Positions 1-6,668 of a DNA stretch of 11,517 nucleotides are shown here, piece after piece. Location: positions 550 to 12,066 of the forward strand of contig MFOZ01000041.1 in assembly GCA_001784055.1 (NCBI GenBank), given 5' to 3'. The translations under genes and the position numbers were made by a program. Every line of letters starts with the position of its first letter. The stretch's first letter is position 1. The notes under the pieces were generated by a model. The model was not told the origin of the DNA, searched no databases, and was given only the letters and a program-made list of their open reading frames with translations. The stretch is from Candidatus Levybacteria bacterium RIFCSPLOWO2_01_FULL_42_15. Its GTDB lineage: Bacteria > Patescibacteriota > Microgenomatia > Levybacterales > UBA12049.

Positions 1-3
1 ACA

Positions 4-12
4 CCTCCCACG
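4..12 (-). promoter_or_regulatory. Shine-Dalgarno of a gene beyond the left edge
   Basis: The 16 bases after the last stop read AACACGTGGGAGGTGT on the minus strand. GGGAGGTG is a strong SD complement, so another minus-strand gene probably begins a few bases past the window. It would be in the same operon as the two membrane proteins. Confidence 0.5.
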
Positions 13-16
13 TGTT

Positions 17-355
17 CTATTGTTTTTCTGGGGTAGAAGTTTGTTTTTCCCGATCCGGGAGGAGGAAAAGAATTATAAAACCTACCAAGCCAATTAATCC
101 CAGTACGGCGAGCAACCCGATGTAGCCCTTTGCCTTGGTAAGATAATAGCAACTTGAGAAATAGAGGGGTAAGGCAAGAAGACCAAGAAAGATTATAAAC
201 TCACCAAGTGGTAGTAGTATAGAAAAGAGCACTGGATTATACTTCTTATGATCCAAAAACCAACTAAAAGTGAATAGGTAAGAAGTTAACAATAGTGCCA
301 AACCTAGTGACACATAGAATGTCCAAACAAATTTCTTGCGATAACGTACGATCAT
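17..355 (-). CDS. Small three-helix membrane protein, function unknown
   Basis: A 112-residue protein with no family I can name. It has a basic start (MIVRYRKK), then three hydrophobic segments at about residues 9-33, 43-68 and 77-99, and a short charged hydrophilic tail (PDREKQTSTPEKQ). By the positive-inside rule the N-terminus is probably cytoplasmic. The glycine/leucine-rich third segment ending in LLPDRE resembles the last helix of many small bacterial membrane proteins, which says nothing specific about function. No SD precedes the ATG. The start lies 2 bases after the DUF1761 stop codon, so translation is probably coupled to that gene and the two may act together in the membrane. It ends with TAG. 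The gene looks intact. Reality of the gene is likely; function is unknown. Confidence 0.75.
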   Translation of the reverse strand: MIVRYRKKFVWTFYVSLGLALLLTSYLFTFSWFLDHKKYNPVLFSILLPLGEFIIFLGLLALPLYFSSCYYLTKAKGYIGLLAVLGLIGLVGFIILFLLPDREKQTSTPEKQ

Positions 356-357
356 GG

Positions 358-774
358 CTACGCCCAGAGCGTGAGAATAATTGCCATCGTAATAAGAGAT
401 GTGAGTTGGTACCCCGCATTGATACAGTAAAGCTTGACAGGTTTGTTCTCAAATAATACCGATGTAAACATAACGGGAGCAATAAATCCAAGCCACAGCC
501 AAAATCCGGTTTGTATGGCATCCGCTACCGCACTCATTCCCATATACGCTAAAACAACCGCTAGTACGTATGAGGTAATAAGCGCACCAATAAAGCTTAA
601 CGCGTAGGCCTTGTTTGCTTTGGACTTCATTCCTTTTGCTTGTTCATTAGAAATCCCCATGAGCTTTAACCACGGTTTCCCAAACAGAATAGGGGAGTAC
701 CACAGGAATCCGACCGCCATGCTGGCAACCGCTGCAATAAATACGACTAAATAATTAACGTTTATTCCAAGCAT
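358..774 (-). CDS. DUF1761 family integral membrane protein
   Basis: A 138-residue membrane protein with four predicted helices at about residues 7-25, 55-78, 87-107 and 115-137. The end of helix 1 and the loop after it, GFLWYSPILFGKPWLKLMG (residues 22-40), is the hallmark of the DUF1761 family (recognised from memory), whose biochemical role is not known. The length is normal for the family and the protein looks complete. The ATG is preceded by a strong SD, AAGGAG, with 10 bases between its last G and the ATG; this is one of only two clear SDs in the window. It follows acsA by 22 bases with no promoter-like sequence, so it is probably on the acsA transcript. A small membrane protein next gene downstream starts 2 bases after its TAG stop. 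Confidence 0.85.
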   Translation of the reverse strand: MLGINVNYLVVFIAAVASMAVGFLWYSPILFGKPWLKLMGISNEQAKGMKSKANKAYALSFIGALITSYVLAVVLAYMGMSAVADAIQTGFWLWLGFIAPVMFTSVLFENKPVKLYCINAGYQLTSLITMAIILTLWA

Positions 775-781
775 TGTTTTT

Positions 782-790
782 CATCTCCTT
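782..790 (-). promoter_or_regulatory. Strong Shine-Dalgarno for the DUF1761 gene
   Basis: The minus strand reads AAGGAGATGA just before the DUF1761 start at 774. It is a near-perfect anti-16S complement. It stands out because nearly every other start in the window lacks an SD. Confidence 0.8.
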
Positions 791-796
791 TCCGAT

Positions 797-2434
797 TTAA
801 TACTCTTCCAGCGTTGATGTGTCTCCGATAGGCTGACCTTCTTCCTTAGCTTTTAGAATTCTTCTCATAATTTTTCCGCTCCTGGTTTTTGGAAGTTTGT
901 CAATAAATTCAATTTCCCGAGGATAGGCGTGTCCTGCCAGGTGCTTTTTGACGTGCTGTTTTAATTCTTCTTTAAGTTCCTCGGTGGGAGAGACGCCTGT
1001 CTTTAGGACAACAAATGCCTTAATAATTTCTCCTCGCAATTCGTCTTTTTTGCCAATAACGCCTGCTTCAACAACGCCTGGATGAGAGATGAGCGCGCTT
1101 TCTACTTCAAACGGTCCCACGCGTTCGCCACTTGTTTTAATGACGTCATCTGCTCTTCCCACAAACCAAAAGTAGCCGTCATTGTCTTTTTTTGCCCTGT
1201 CTCCCGAAATATACCAATCATTGGCAAAATAGCTGTGATATTTTTCCTCGTTCTGCCAGACGGTCCTCATCATAGATGGCCACGGAGGTTTTATTACTAA
1301 ATTTCCTTCCTGGTTTTCTCCAACCGGTTTTCCATTATCATCCACAACATCAGCCGTTATCCATGGCAACGGTTTCCCCATAGACCCATCTCTAATTTCA
1401 AGATCCGGCGTATTGGCAATCAAGATGGATCCTGATTCCGTTTGCCACCATGTGTCATGGAACGGTTTCCCAAACACTTTTCTTGACCACGCAACTGCCT
1501 CCGGATTGAGCGGTTCTCCAACGCTTGCCAGGTAGCGAAGACTTGAAAGGTCGTATTTCTTAACCAGCTCATCTCCTTTACTCATAAGCATTCGGATTGC
1601 GGTCGGTGCCGAGTACCACACCGTGATCTTATGTTTTTGAATAAGGCTGTACCAAGCTTCCGGGTCAAAACGCCCGCCGTGCACAAAAGTGGTGACCCCA
1701 AGTGACCAGTTGCTTAAGATGCTATACACAATGCCGGTAACCCACCCCGGATCGGCAGTACACCAATAGACGTCATTATCCTTTAAGTCTAACACCAATT
1801 TTGCGCTTTCATGCTGCTGAAGCGCCGCCATATGGGCGTGAACAATGCCTTTTGGTTTTCCCGTGGTTCCAGAGGTATAGAGCATGAACGCGTAATCCTC
1901 CGGAGAGGTGTGAACCGTAGAGAACGATTCTGAAGCGTTCGTCAGTAAGGACTTAAATTCATCCGAATCAACAATAAAAACGGTCGTAAGATTCGGTAGG
2001 GAGCTACGAACTGGCGCAAGGCGCTTTGAAAGCGCGAGAGTGGTAAAAAGTACCTTAGCTTGCGAGTTTTCAAGTCGATCCTTCAGGGCGTTTTCCGCAA
2101 AAGCGGAGAAGAGCGATCCGGCAATTGCCCCTGTTTTGAGAATTCCTAAAAATCCCGCGTAAAGCTCCGGTATGCGGGGAAGGAATAAAAACACCCTATC
2201 TCCCGCAACAACGCCACTATTCACCAAAATGTTTGCAAACTTGTTGGAAAGCTTGATTAAGTCCAAAAAGGTATATTGAACCGCCGTTCCATCCTCATAT
2301 TCGTAAATGAGCGCGTTTTTATTGCGGTTATTGGTGTGTTCGTGTTTGTCAATCGCGTTATAGGCAGCATTAAAGCTACCATCTTCAAAAAACGCGACTT
2401 CTTGTTTTTTGTCTTCCCAAAACGAATTATTCAT
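797..2434 (-). CDS. acsA: AMP-forming acetyl-CoA synthetase (Bacillus AcsA type)
   Basis: 545 residues of the ANL adenylate-forming superfamily. It converts acetate, ATP and CoA to acetyl-CoA, AMP and PPi in the cytoplasm. Motifs in order: P-loop YTSGTTGKPKG (186-196); TADPGWVTG (226-234); SVGEPLNP (304-311); DTWWQTES (327-334), whose second Trp (W330) matches the tryptophan that limits the acyl pocket to acetate in Salmonella Acs; YISGD (408-412) and GRADD (426-430) at the hinge; TSGERVGPFEVES (434-446); and the catalytic lysine K521 in KTRSGKIMRR. From memory, long stretches match Bacillus subtilis AcsA (572 residues) better than the approximately 650-residue E. coli Acs. The C-terminus is close to AcsA; the shortening is mainly N-terminal. 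The ATG at 2434 has no SD but has a promoter-like sequence just upstream. K521 suggests possible control by acetylation, as in other Acs enzymes (inference). Propionate or another short acid is a possible alternative substrate. Confidence 0.93.
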   Translation of the reverse strand: MNNSFWEDKKQEVAFFEDGSFNAAYNAIDKHEHTNNRNKNALIYEYEDGTAVQYTFLDLIKLSNKFANILVNSGVVAGDRVFLFLPRIPELYAGFLGILKTGAIAGSLFSAFAENALKDRLENSQAKVLFTTLALSKRLAPVRSSLPNLTTVFIVDSDEFKSLLTNASESFSTVHTSPEDYAFMLYTSGTTGKPKGIVHAHMAALQQHESAKLVLDLKDNDVYWCTADPGWVTGIVYSILSNWSLGVTTFVHGGRFDPEAWYSLIQKHKITVWYSAPTAIRMLMSKGDELVKKYDLSSLRYLASVGEPLNPEAVAWSRKVFGKPFHDTWWQTESGSILIANTPDLEIRDGSMGKPLPWITADVVDDNGKPVGENQEGNLVIKPPWPSMMRTVWQNEEKYHSYFANDWYISGDRAKKDNDGYFWFVGRADDVIKTSGERVGPFEVESALISHPGVVEAGVIGKKDELRGEIIKAFVVLKTGVSPTEELKEELKQHVKKHLAGHAYPREIEFIDKLPKTRSGKIMRRILKAKEEGQPIGDTSTLEEY

Positions 2435-2451
2435 TAAGGCAGGTATTCTTT

Positions 2452-2481
2452 ATTGTAAAAGGAAAGTGCTTTGTTTAGCAA
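2452..2481 (-). promoter_or_regulatory. Probable acsA promoter, very short leader
   Basis: In the 51-base gap between gpm and acsA the minus strand reads TTGCTA (2481-2476), 18 bases, TACAAT (2457-2452). The match is 4/6 to the -35 and 5/6 to the -10 consensus. The -10 ends 17 bases before the ATG, predicting a leader of about 10 bases with no SD. No terminator hairpin is seen in the gap, so read-through from gpm is possible. Confidence 0.5.
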
Positions 2482-2485
2482 GAGG

Positions 2486-3094
2486 CTAATTACGAACCTC
2501 TTTTGACATGACCTTGCCATGCGTATCCAGCGTGTAAATAAGCACTTGTCCTGTGGGGATTTCAAGGTTGGGGATTTGTTCATCGGTAACCTGTTCTAAA
2601 AACTTGACAAGAGCTCTTAGGGAATTACCATGCGCTGTTATCAGAACATTTTTATCGCTTTTCAAAAAGGGAAGTATATTGCTTATGTAGTAGGGGATTA
2701 CCCGATCATACACATCTTTGAGCGTTTCTCCTTTAGGAAGAGGAACATTCCATCCCCGCCGCATCTGCTTAAATTTTTCCTCTCCATACAAATCTTTAAT
2801 AAGCCATTTGTTTTTGCCGGTAAGCTCCCCATAATCGCGTTCATTAAGCGCGGTGTTTTCTTCTGTGGGGATATCGACAAGATTAAGCACTTTTTTTATT
2901 TCAAAAAGCGTTTCGCGAGAGCGTTTAAGCTTAGAGGTAAATGCGGCGTCAAAATGAATGCCAGACAAAAGAGACCCTGCTTTTTTTGCCTCCTCGTGTC
3001 CTTTGGTAGAAAGAGATATATCAATAAGTCCTGTCCACAGTCCTTTTGCGTTCCATTCCGATTCTCCATGTCTCACAAGAGCAAGTTGAGCCAT
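2486..3094 (-). CDS. gpmA: 2,3-BPG-dependent-type phosphoglycerate mutase, short form
   Basis: Interconverts 2- and 3-phosphoglycerate through a phosphohistidine. The histidine-phosphatase signature is at residues 7-15 (VRHGESEWN, catalytic H9). Others are FTSKLKRSRET (52-62), the GpmA-specific LNERDYGELTG (83-93, acid/base E85), RRGW (112-115) and AHGNSLRALVK (154-164, second catalytic H155), then IPTG (179-182). These mark it as a true mutase rather than a general phosphatase. At 202 residues it is about 50 shorter than E. coli GpmA: the insert between the RRSYD-like motif and the ESLKD-like motif is missing (WNVPLPKGETLKD here, residues 115-127), and the C-terminal tail is cut. The start lies 7 bases after the enolase stop and has no SD; a promoter-like sequence in the end of eno could give it its own leaderless transcript. 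It follows eno and ppsA, its pathway neighbours. Confidence 0.9.
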   Translation of the reverse strand: MAQLALVRHGESEWNAKGLWTGLIDISLSTKGHEEAKKAGSLLSGIHFDAAFTSKLKRSRETLFEIKKVLNLVDIPTEENTALNERDYGELTGKNKWLIKDLYGEEKFKQMRRGWNVPLPKGETLKDVYDRVIPYYISNILPFLKSDKNVLITAHGNSLRALVKFLEQVTDEQIPNLEIPTGQVLIYTLDTHGKVMSKEVRN

Positions 3095-3100
3095 ACTGAT

Positions 3101-3130
3101 ATTATTGTTTTAGTTCCTGCTCAATGGCAA
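3101..3130 (-). promoter_or_regulatory. Possible internal promoter for gpm inside the end of eno
   Basis: The minus strand reads TTGCCA (3130-3125), 18 bases, AATAAT (3106-3101), then 6 bases to the gpm ATG. Each box matches 5/6. The -10 to ATG distance equals that of the ppsA promoter. Since it lies within eno codons and its stop, it may be chance. Confidence 0.3.
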
Positions 3131-4352
3131 GAAGCCTATTGTATTTCGCAACGCGTTCGCCTCTTACCGGCGCTCCAAATTTTACGTAATCAGCGCCTAT
3201 TCCTACGGCAAGATCTGCGATAAAATCATCATTGGTTTCCCCACTCCTATGAGATACTATTATCTTAATCCCCGCCAACCGCGCCATTTCTACCACCGCG
3301 ATTGTTTCCATGACTGTTCCTATTTGGTTTGGTTTAATAATAATGCCGGTAATCGCCTTTTTCTGCAGAGATGTTTGCAGCCTAAAAGGATTTGTTGCGG
3401 TGAGATCATCACCCACAATGATCGCGTTTTGAATAAGAGAAGTAATAGATGTCCATCCCTTCCAATCATCCTCTCCAAACGGATCCTCAATATAGAGAAG
3501 ATGGTAGATTGAGTTAAGCTGTTCAAAGTAAGAAAGAAGATCATCTGTTGAGTAGAGAGCGTTTCTGTCTGAGAGCTTATATTCGTTCCCTGTTTTGAAT
3601 GAAGAAGATGCAGCATCAAGGCCAAAGAAAATATCCAGTCCAAATCTAAAATCTGCCCGATCAGCAGATTCTTTAAGCATATCCAAGGCTTCTGTGTTTT
3701 TTGCAAATTTTGGTCCAAATCCTCCTTCATCTCCCACAAGGGTAGGCAAGCCATTGTTGGTAAGAATCTCCCCAAGCGCTTTTTGAATCGTTACTGCAAT
3801 GCGCAACGCCTCACTAAATGGCTTAGAGGATGCGGGGATTACCAAAAATTCCTGAAAGTCAATATTGGAGCCGGCGTGCTTTCCTCCATTAATTAAATTA
3901 AAAAGTCCCGCAGGAACCTTAAGAGAAGATGTATTTGAAGAAAGGCGTTGAATGTATTGGTAAAGGGGAGTTTTGAGGCTCTTTGCTTCTGCCTTGCATA
4001 TTGCTATAGATAGGGGAAGAATGGCGTTTGCTCCAAGATTACTTTTGTTTGGCGTGGCGTCAAGAGCGATCATGGTTTTATCAATAAGAGATTGTTCGGC
4101 AGCATCAACGCCAATAAGTTTTGGCGCTATGATTGTTTGAACGTTTGAGACAGCCTTAAGAACACCCCCTCCTTTATACCGTTTTTCATCATGATCTTTA
4201 AGATCCATGGCCTCATATGTTCCTACAGAGGTGCCGGATGGACAAGAAGCAGAGCCGTTGGTTCCATCGCTCAAAATAACAGTTGCCTCAACCGCGGGAT
4301 TTCCCTTAGAGTTTAAAATTTCTCGCGCTGAAATATGTACAATAGTTGCCAT
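3102..4352 (-). CDS. eno: Enolase (phosphopyruvate hydratase)
   Basis: Interconverts 2-phosphoglycerate and PEP with two Mg ions. The 416-residue form starting MATIVHISARE is chosen because this aligns with the normal enolase N-terminus. The reading frame runs open for 31 more codons upstream, but these lie inside ppsA and are not enolase-like. Catalytic and metal residues by comparison with E. coli Eno: S42 loop (SGTSVG, 39-44), H159 (GGKHA), E168 (QEF), E209 (GDEGG), metal D246 (LDAAS), E289 (IEDPFGE), D315 (VGDDL), K340 (KPNQIGT), SHRSGET (367-373) and K391. All are present, so it should be active. The normally near-invariant DSRGNP and SGASTG read NSKGNP and SGTSVG, so it is a divergent enolase. 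It starts 5 bases after the ppsA stop, with no SD, so it is surely cotranscribed with it. Confidence 0.93.
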   Translation of the reverse strand: MATIVHISAREILNSKGNPAVEATVILSDGTNGSASCPSGTSVGTYEAMDLKDHDEKRYKGGGVLKAVSNVQTIIAPKLIGVDAAEQSLIDKTMIALDATPNKSNLGANAILPLSIAICKAEAKSLKTPLYQYIQRLSSNTSSLKVPAGLFNLINGGKHAGSNIDFQEFLVIPASSKPFSEALRIAVTIQKALGEILTNNGLPTLVGDEGGFGPKFAKNTEALDMLKESADRADFRFGLDIFFGLDAASSSFKTGNEYKLSDRNALYSTDDLLSYFEQLNSIYHLLYIEDPFGEDDWKGWTSITSLIQNAIIVGDDLTATNPFRLQTSLQKKAITGIIIKPNQIGTVMETIAVVEMARLAGIKIIVSHRSGETNDDFIADLAVGIGADYVKFGAPVRGERVAKYNRLLAIEQELKQ

Positions 4353-4357
4353 AGGAT

Positions 4358-6616
4358 TTATTTTGTTTGTTTTTCGCACTCTGCGATAAAGCTTCTTGTA
4401 TGATCGATTGCATCGGGAGACACAGAGACGCTGGTAATCCCCCATCCAACAAGTTTTTCCACAAGGCGCGGGTATTGAGAAGCAGCTTGTCCACAGAGAG
4501 ATGAGGTGATTTTGTATTGTTTTGCTGTTTTTACTGCGTGTTCAAGTGCCCATAAAACCGCTTCGTCCTGTTCATTAAACTCACGCGCGACCTCGCTATT
4601 GTCTCTGTCTGTTCCGGTAATAAGCATGGTTAAATCGTTTGATCCGATTGAAATTCCGTCTATACCAACCCGTATGAATTTTTCAAGAAGGATTACGTTA
4701 GCGGGAATCTCAACCATCATCCATAGTTTAAACGTATCGGATCTATAGAGTCCGGCTTGGGAAATTAGTTTTTTCACGCCAATAAGCTCTTTCACGTTTC
4801 TCACAAAGGGGAGCATTACCCACAAATTTTTAAGCCCGTTTTTGTTGCGCACAATTTTGATCGCTTCAAGCTCCAACTCAAAAACGTCCGGATCATTAAC
4901 ATAACGAAACGCTCCTCTGTAGCCTAGCATAGGATTAGATTCAACGGGTTCATAATCGCGTCCCCCCACAAGATTGCGGTATTCATTTGTCTTAAGATCA
5001 CTTGTTCTATACACCACGGGGTGAGGAAAAAACGCCTTGCAAAATGTGGTAATTTGATGCGCCATGGTTTCAATAAAAATTTTCTTTTTTCCTTCACGGA
5101 TAAGTTTTTTTGGATGGATTCCAATACCCGCCATCATAAACTCGGCTCTCAATAATCCCACGCCATCAACGTGCTTCTTGGCAACCGCATCCGCAAGCTC
5201 GGGTTCCGCAAGGTTAACATACACCTTCGTTTTTGTGTATACAAGAGGAGTTCTGCTTTCCTCAAATGATGATGATTTGTTGGTGACAATGGATCCTTTG
5301 TATACTTCTCCAACAGTCCCATTCACGGTAATAAGCATGCCGTTTTTTAATAAGTGTGTTGCGTCGGTCGTCCCAACAACCGCGGGAATTCCCAGTTCCC
5401 GAGAAACAATTGCCGCATGGGAAGTCCTTCCTCCGCTATCGGTTACAATAGCAACCGCTTTTTTCATGGCAGGGACAAAATCAGGATTGGTTTGGGGCGC
5501 AACAAGAACGTCTCCTTCCATAATCTTATGAATTTCTTTTGCGCTTTTGATGACTTTTGCGCTACCCGCTTTGATTCCCGGACTAGCCGGTTGACCCTTA
5601 AGAAGAACTACCTTTTTTCCAGAAAGAGTTGCTTCTTTTTTTGTATGAATATTTACCGTTGTTACCGGACGAGTTTGCACAATATAAATCTTGTTTTTTT
5701 CTATTGCCCACTCTACATCTTGTGGAAAGTAGTAGTGCTCTTCAAGTTTCTTTCCAAGGCGAGCAATTTCCTGTACTTGTTTATCGGTAATTTTTTGTTG
5801 TGCGCCTGCTTTTTTTGACAGACGAACTGTCTTATTTTCCCTTCCAGATCTTTTAAGAAGGATCGTTTGGATAGAGGTAGCCTTGTTAAGAATTGAAAGG
5901 TCTTTTTTTGATACCTCGTAGTGGTCTGGCGTAACTGTTCCCTGTACAATAAATTCTCCGAGTCCGTAAATCGCCTCGATTACGATTTTTGTTTTGTCGT
6001 TTGTAATAGGGTCTATGGTAAACATGACGCCTGATTTTTCCGATTCAACCATTTTTTGGACAGGAATAGCGATTCCCACTCTAAAATGATCAAAATGTTG
6101 TTCGTGACGGTAAAACATAGCTCGGGGAGTAAAAAGAGATGCCCACGCTTCTTTTATCTTAAGAAGAAGGTTGGATTCACCTCTCACGTTTAAATAGGTG
6201 TCTTGCTGTCCCGCAAAGGATGCGGTTGGTAAATCCTCTGCTGTTGCCGATGATCGGACGGCAACAAGAGCGTCTGCAAAAACGCCGCCAAGCGCCCGAT
6301 ACGCTTTGTAAATCTCCGAGACCAGCTCATCAGACATGGGAGCTTTTTTTATTTCTTCTTGGACGCATGAAGATACTTTGGCAAGAGACTCTGAGCTATC
6401 AAACCTTGTCTCCCCAAGAAGGTGTTTTATGGTTTTGGCAAGATTATTTTCTTTAAGAAAGGCAAAATAGGCAGGGGAGGTAACAATAAATCCATCCGGC
6501 ACGGGGAAGTTTGATCTAAACATTTCTCCCAAATTAGCCCCTTTCCCCCCCACAAGGCCTATATCATGTCTCCCAACTTCTTTAAACAGAACAACAAACC
6601 TTTTCTTAAGGACCAT
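4358..6616 (-). CDS. ppsA: Phosphoenolpyruvate synthase (pyruvate, water dikinase)
   Basis: Converts pyruvate, ATP and water to PEP, AMP and phosphate, normally the first gluconeogenic step. It has 752 residues in three domains: N-terminal ATP-grasp/pyruvate-binding (GGKGANLGEM 23-32, RSSATAEDLP 121-130, VQTRP 313-317); central phosphohistidine swivel (GGRTSHAAIVSRELGIPAVVG 395-415, catalytic H400); and C-terminal TIM barrel (MLGYRG 563-568, VEIPAN 635-640, GSNDLT 658-663, catalytic Cys708 in SLCGQ). GTDRDN (668-673) is typical of PpsA, not of pyruvate phosphate dikinase. The frame is open back to an ATG at 6730, but those 38 codons overlap the PGI/PMI gene and lack family similarity. The ATG at 6616 fits the family start and sits 6 bases after a strong promoter. 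In Thermococcales the enzyme is thought to run in the glycolytic direction, so direction here is open. No PpsR-type regulatory kinase is visible. Confidence 0.93.
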   Translation of the reverse strand: MVLKKRFVVLFKEVGRHDIGLVGGKGANLGEMFRSNFPVPDGFIVTSPAYFAFLKENNLAKTIKHLLGETRFDSSESLAKVSSCVQEEIKKAPMSDELVSEIYKAYRALGGVFADALVAVRSSATAEDLPTASFAGQQDTYLNVRGESNLLLKIKEAWASLFTPRAMFYRHEQHFDHFRVGIAIPVQKMVESEKSGVMFTIDPITNDKTKIVIEAIYGLGEFIVQGTVTPDHYEVSKKDLSILNKATSIQTILLKRSGRENKTVRLSKKAGAQQKITDKQVQEIARLGKKLEEHYYFPQDVEWAIEKNKIYIVQTRPVTTVNIHTKKEATLSGKKVVLLKGQPASPGIKAGSAKVIKSAKEIHKIMEGDVLVAPQTNPDFVPAMKKAVAIVTDSGGRTSHAAIVSRELGIPAVVGTTDATHLLKNGMLITVNGTVGEVYKGSIVTNKSSSFEESRTPLVYTKTKVYVNLAEPELADAVAKKHVDGVGLLRAEFMMAGIGIHPKKLIREGKKKIFIETMAHQITTFCKAFFPHPVVYRTSDLKTNEYRNLVGGRDYEPVESNPMLGYRGAFRYVNDPDVFELELEAIKIVRNKNGLKNLWVMLPFVRNVKELIGVKKLISQAGLYRSDTFKLWMMVEIPANVILLEKFIRVGIDGISIGSNDLTMLITGTDRDNSEVAREFNEQDEAVLWALEHAVKTAKQYKITSSLCGQAASQYPRLVEKLVGWGITSVSVSPDAIDHTRSFIAECEKQTK

Positions 6617-6622
6617 AGTTTT

Positions 6623-6651
6623 ATTATGGAGAGATCGTTGAGAATTATCAA
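6623..6651 (-). promoter_or_regulatory. ppsA promoter, predicted leaderless
   Basis: The minus strand reads TTGATA (6651-6646), 17 bases, CATAAT (6628-6623): 5/6 matches in each box with ideal spacing. Six bases (AAAACT) then separate the -10 from the ppsA ATG at 6616, so transcription should begin at or within a base or so of the ATG. No SD exists. An interrupted palindrome (6638-6651) overlaps the -35 box. The promoter lies wholly in the 52-base gap after the PGI/PMI gene. Confidence 0.7.
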
Positions 6652-6668
6652 GAGCGTAAATGGATGAT

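Noticed and set aside
2435..2485. Terminator between gpm and acsA
   Set aside because: Only a 4-base-pair AAAG/CTTT stem without a following T-run; too weak to call.
2630..3223. Plus-strand open frame of 197 codons opposite gpm and the end of eno
   Set aside because: It is antisense to two clear genes; its translation is rich in Phe, Arg and Lys without any motif, as expected of a shadow frame.
3320..3775. Second minus-strand frame of 151 codons inside eno
   Set aside because: Out of frame with enolase, whose motifs run through the whole stretch.
4353..4445. Extension of enolase to an upstream ATG (31 more codons)
   Set aside because: The extra codons lie inside the ppsA C-terminus. Enolases begin at the MATIVHISARE equivalent.
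5064..5531. Plus-strand open frame of 155 codons opposite ppsA
   Set aside because: It covers the conserved phosphohistidine region of ppsA on the other strand; no family features or SD.
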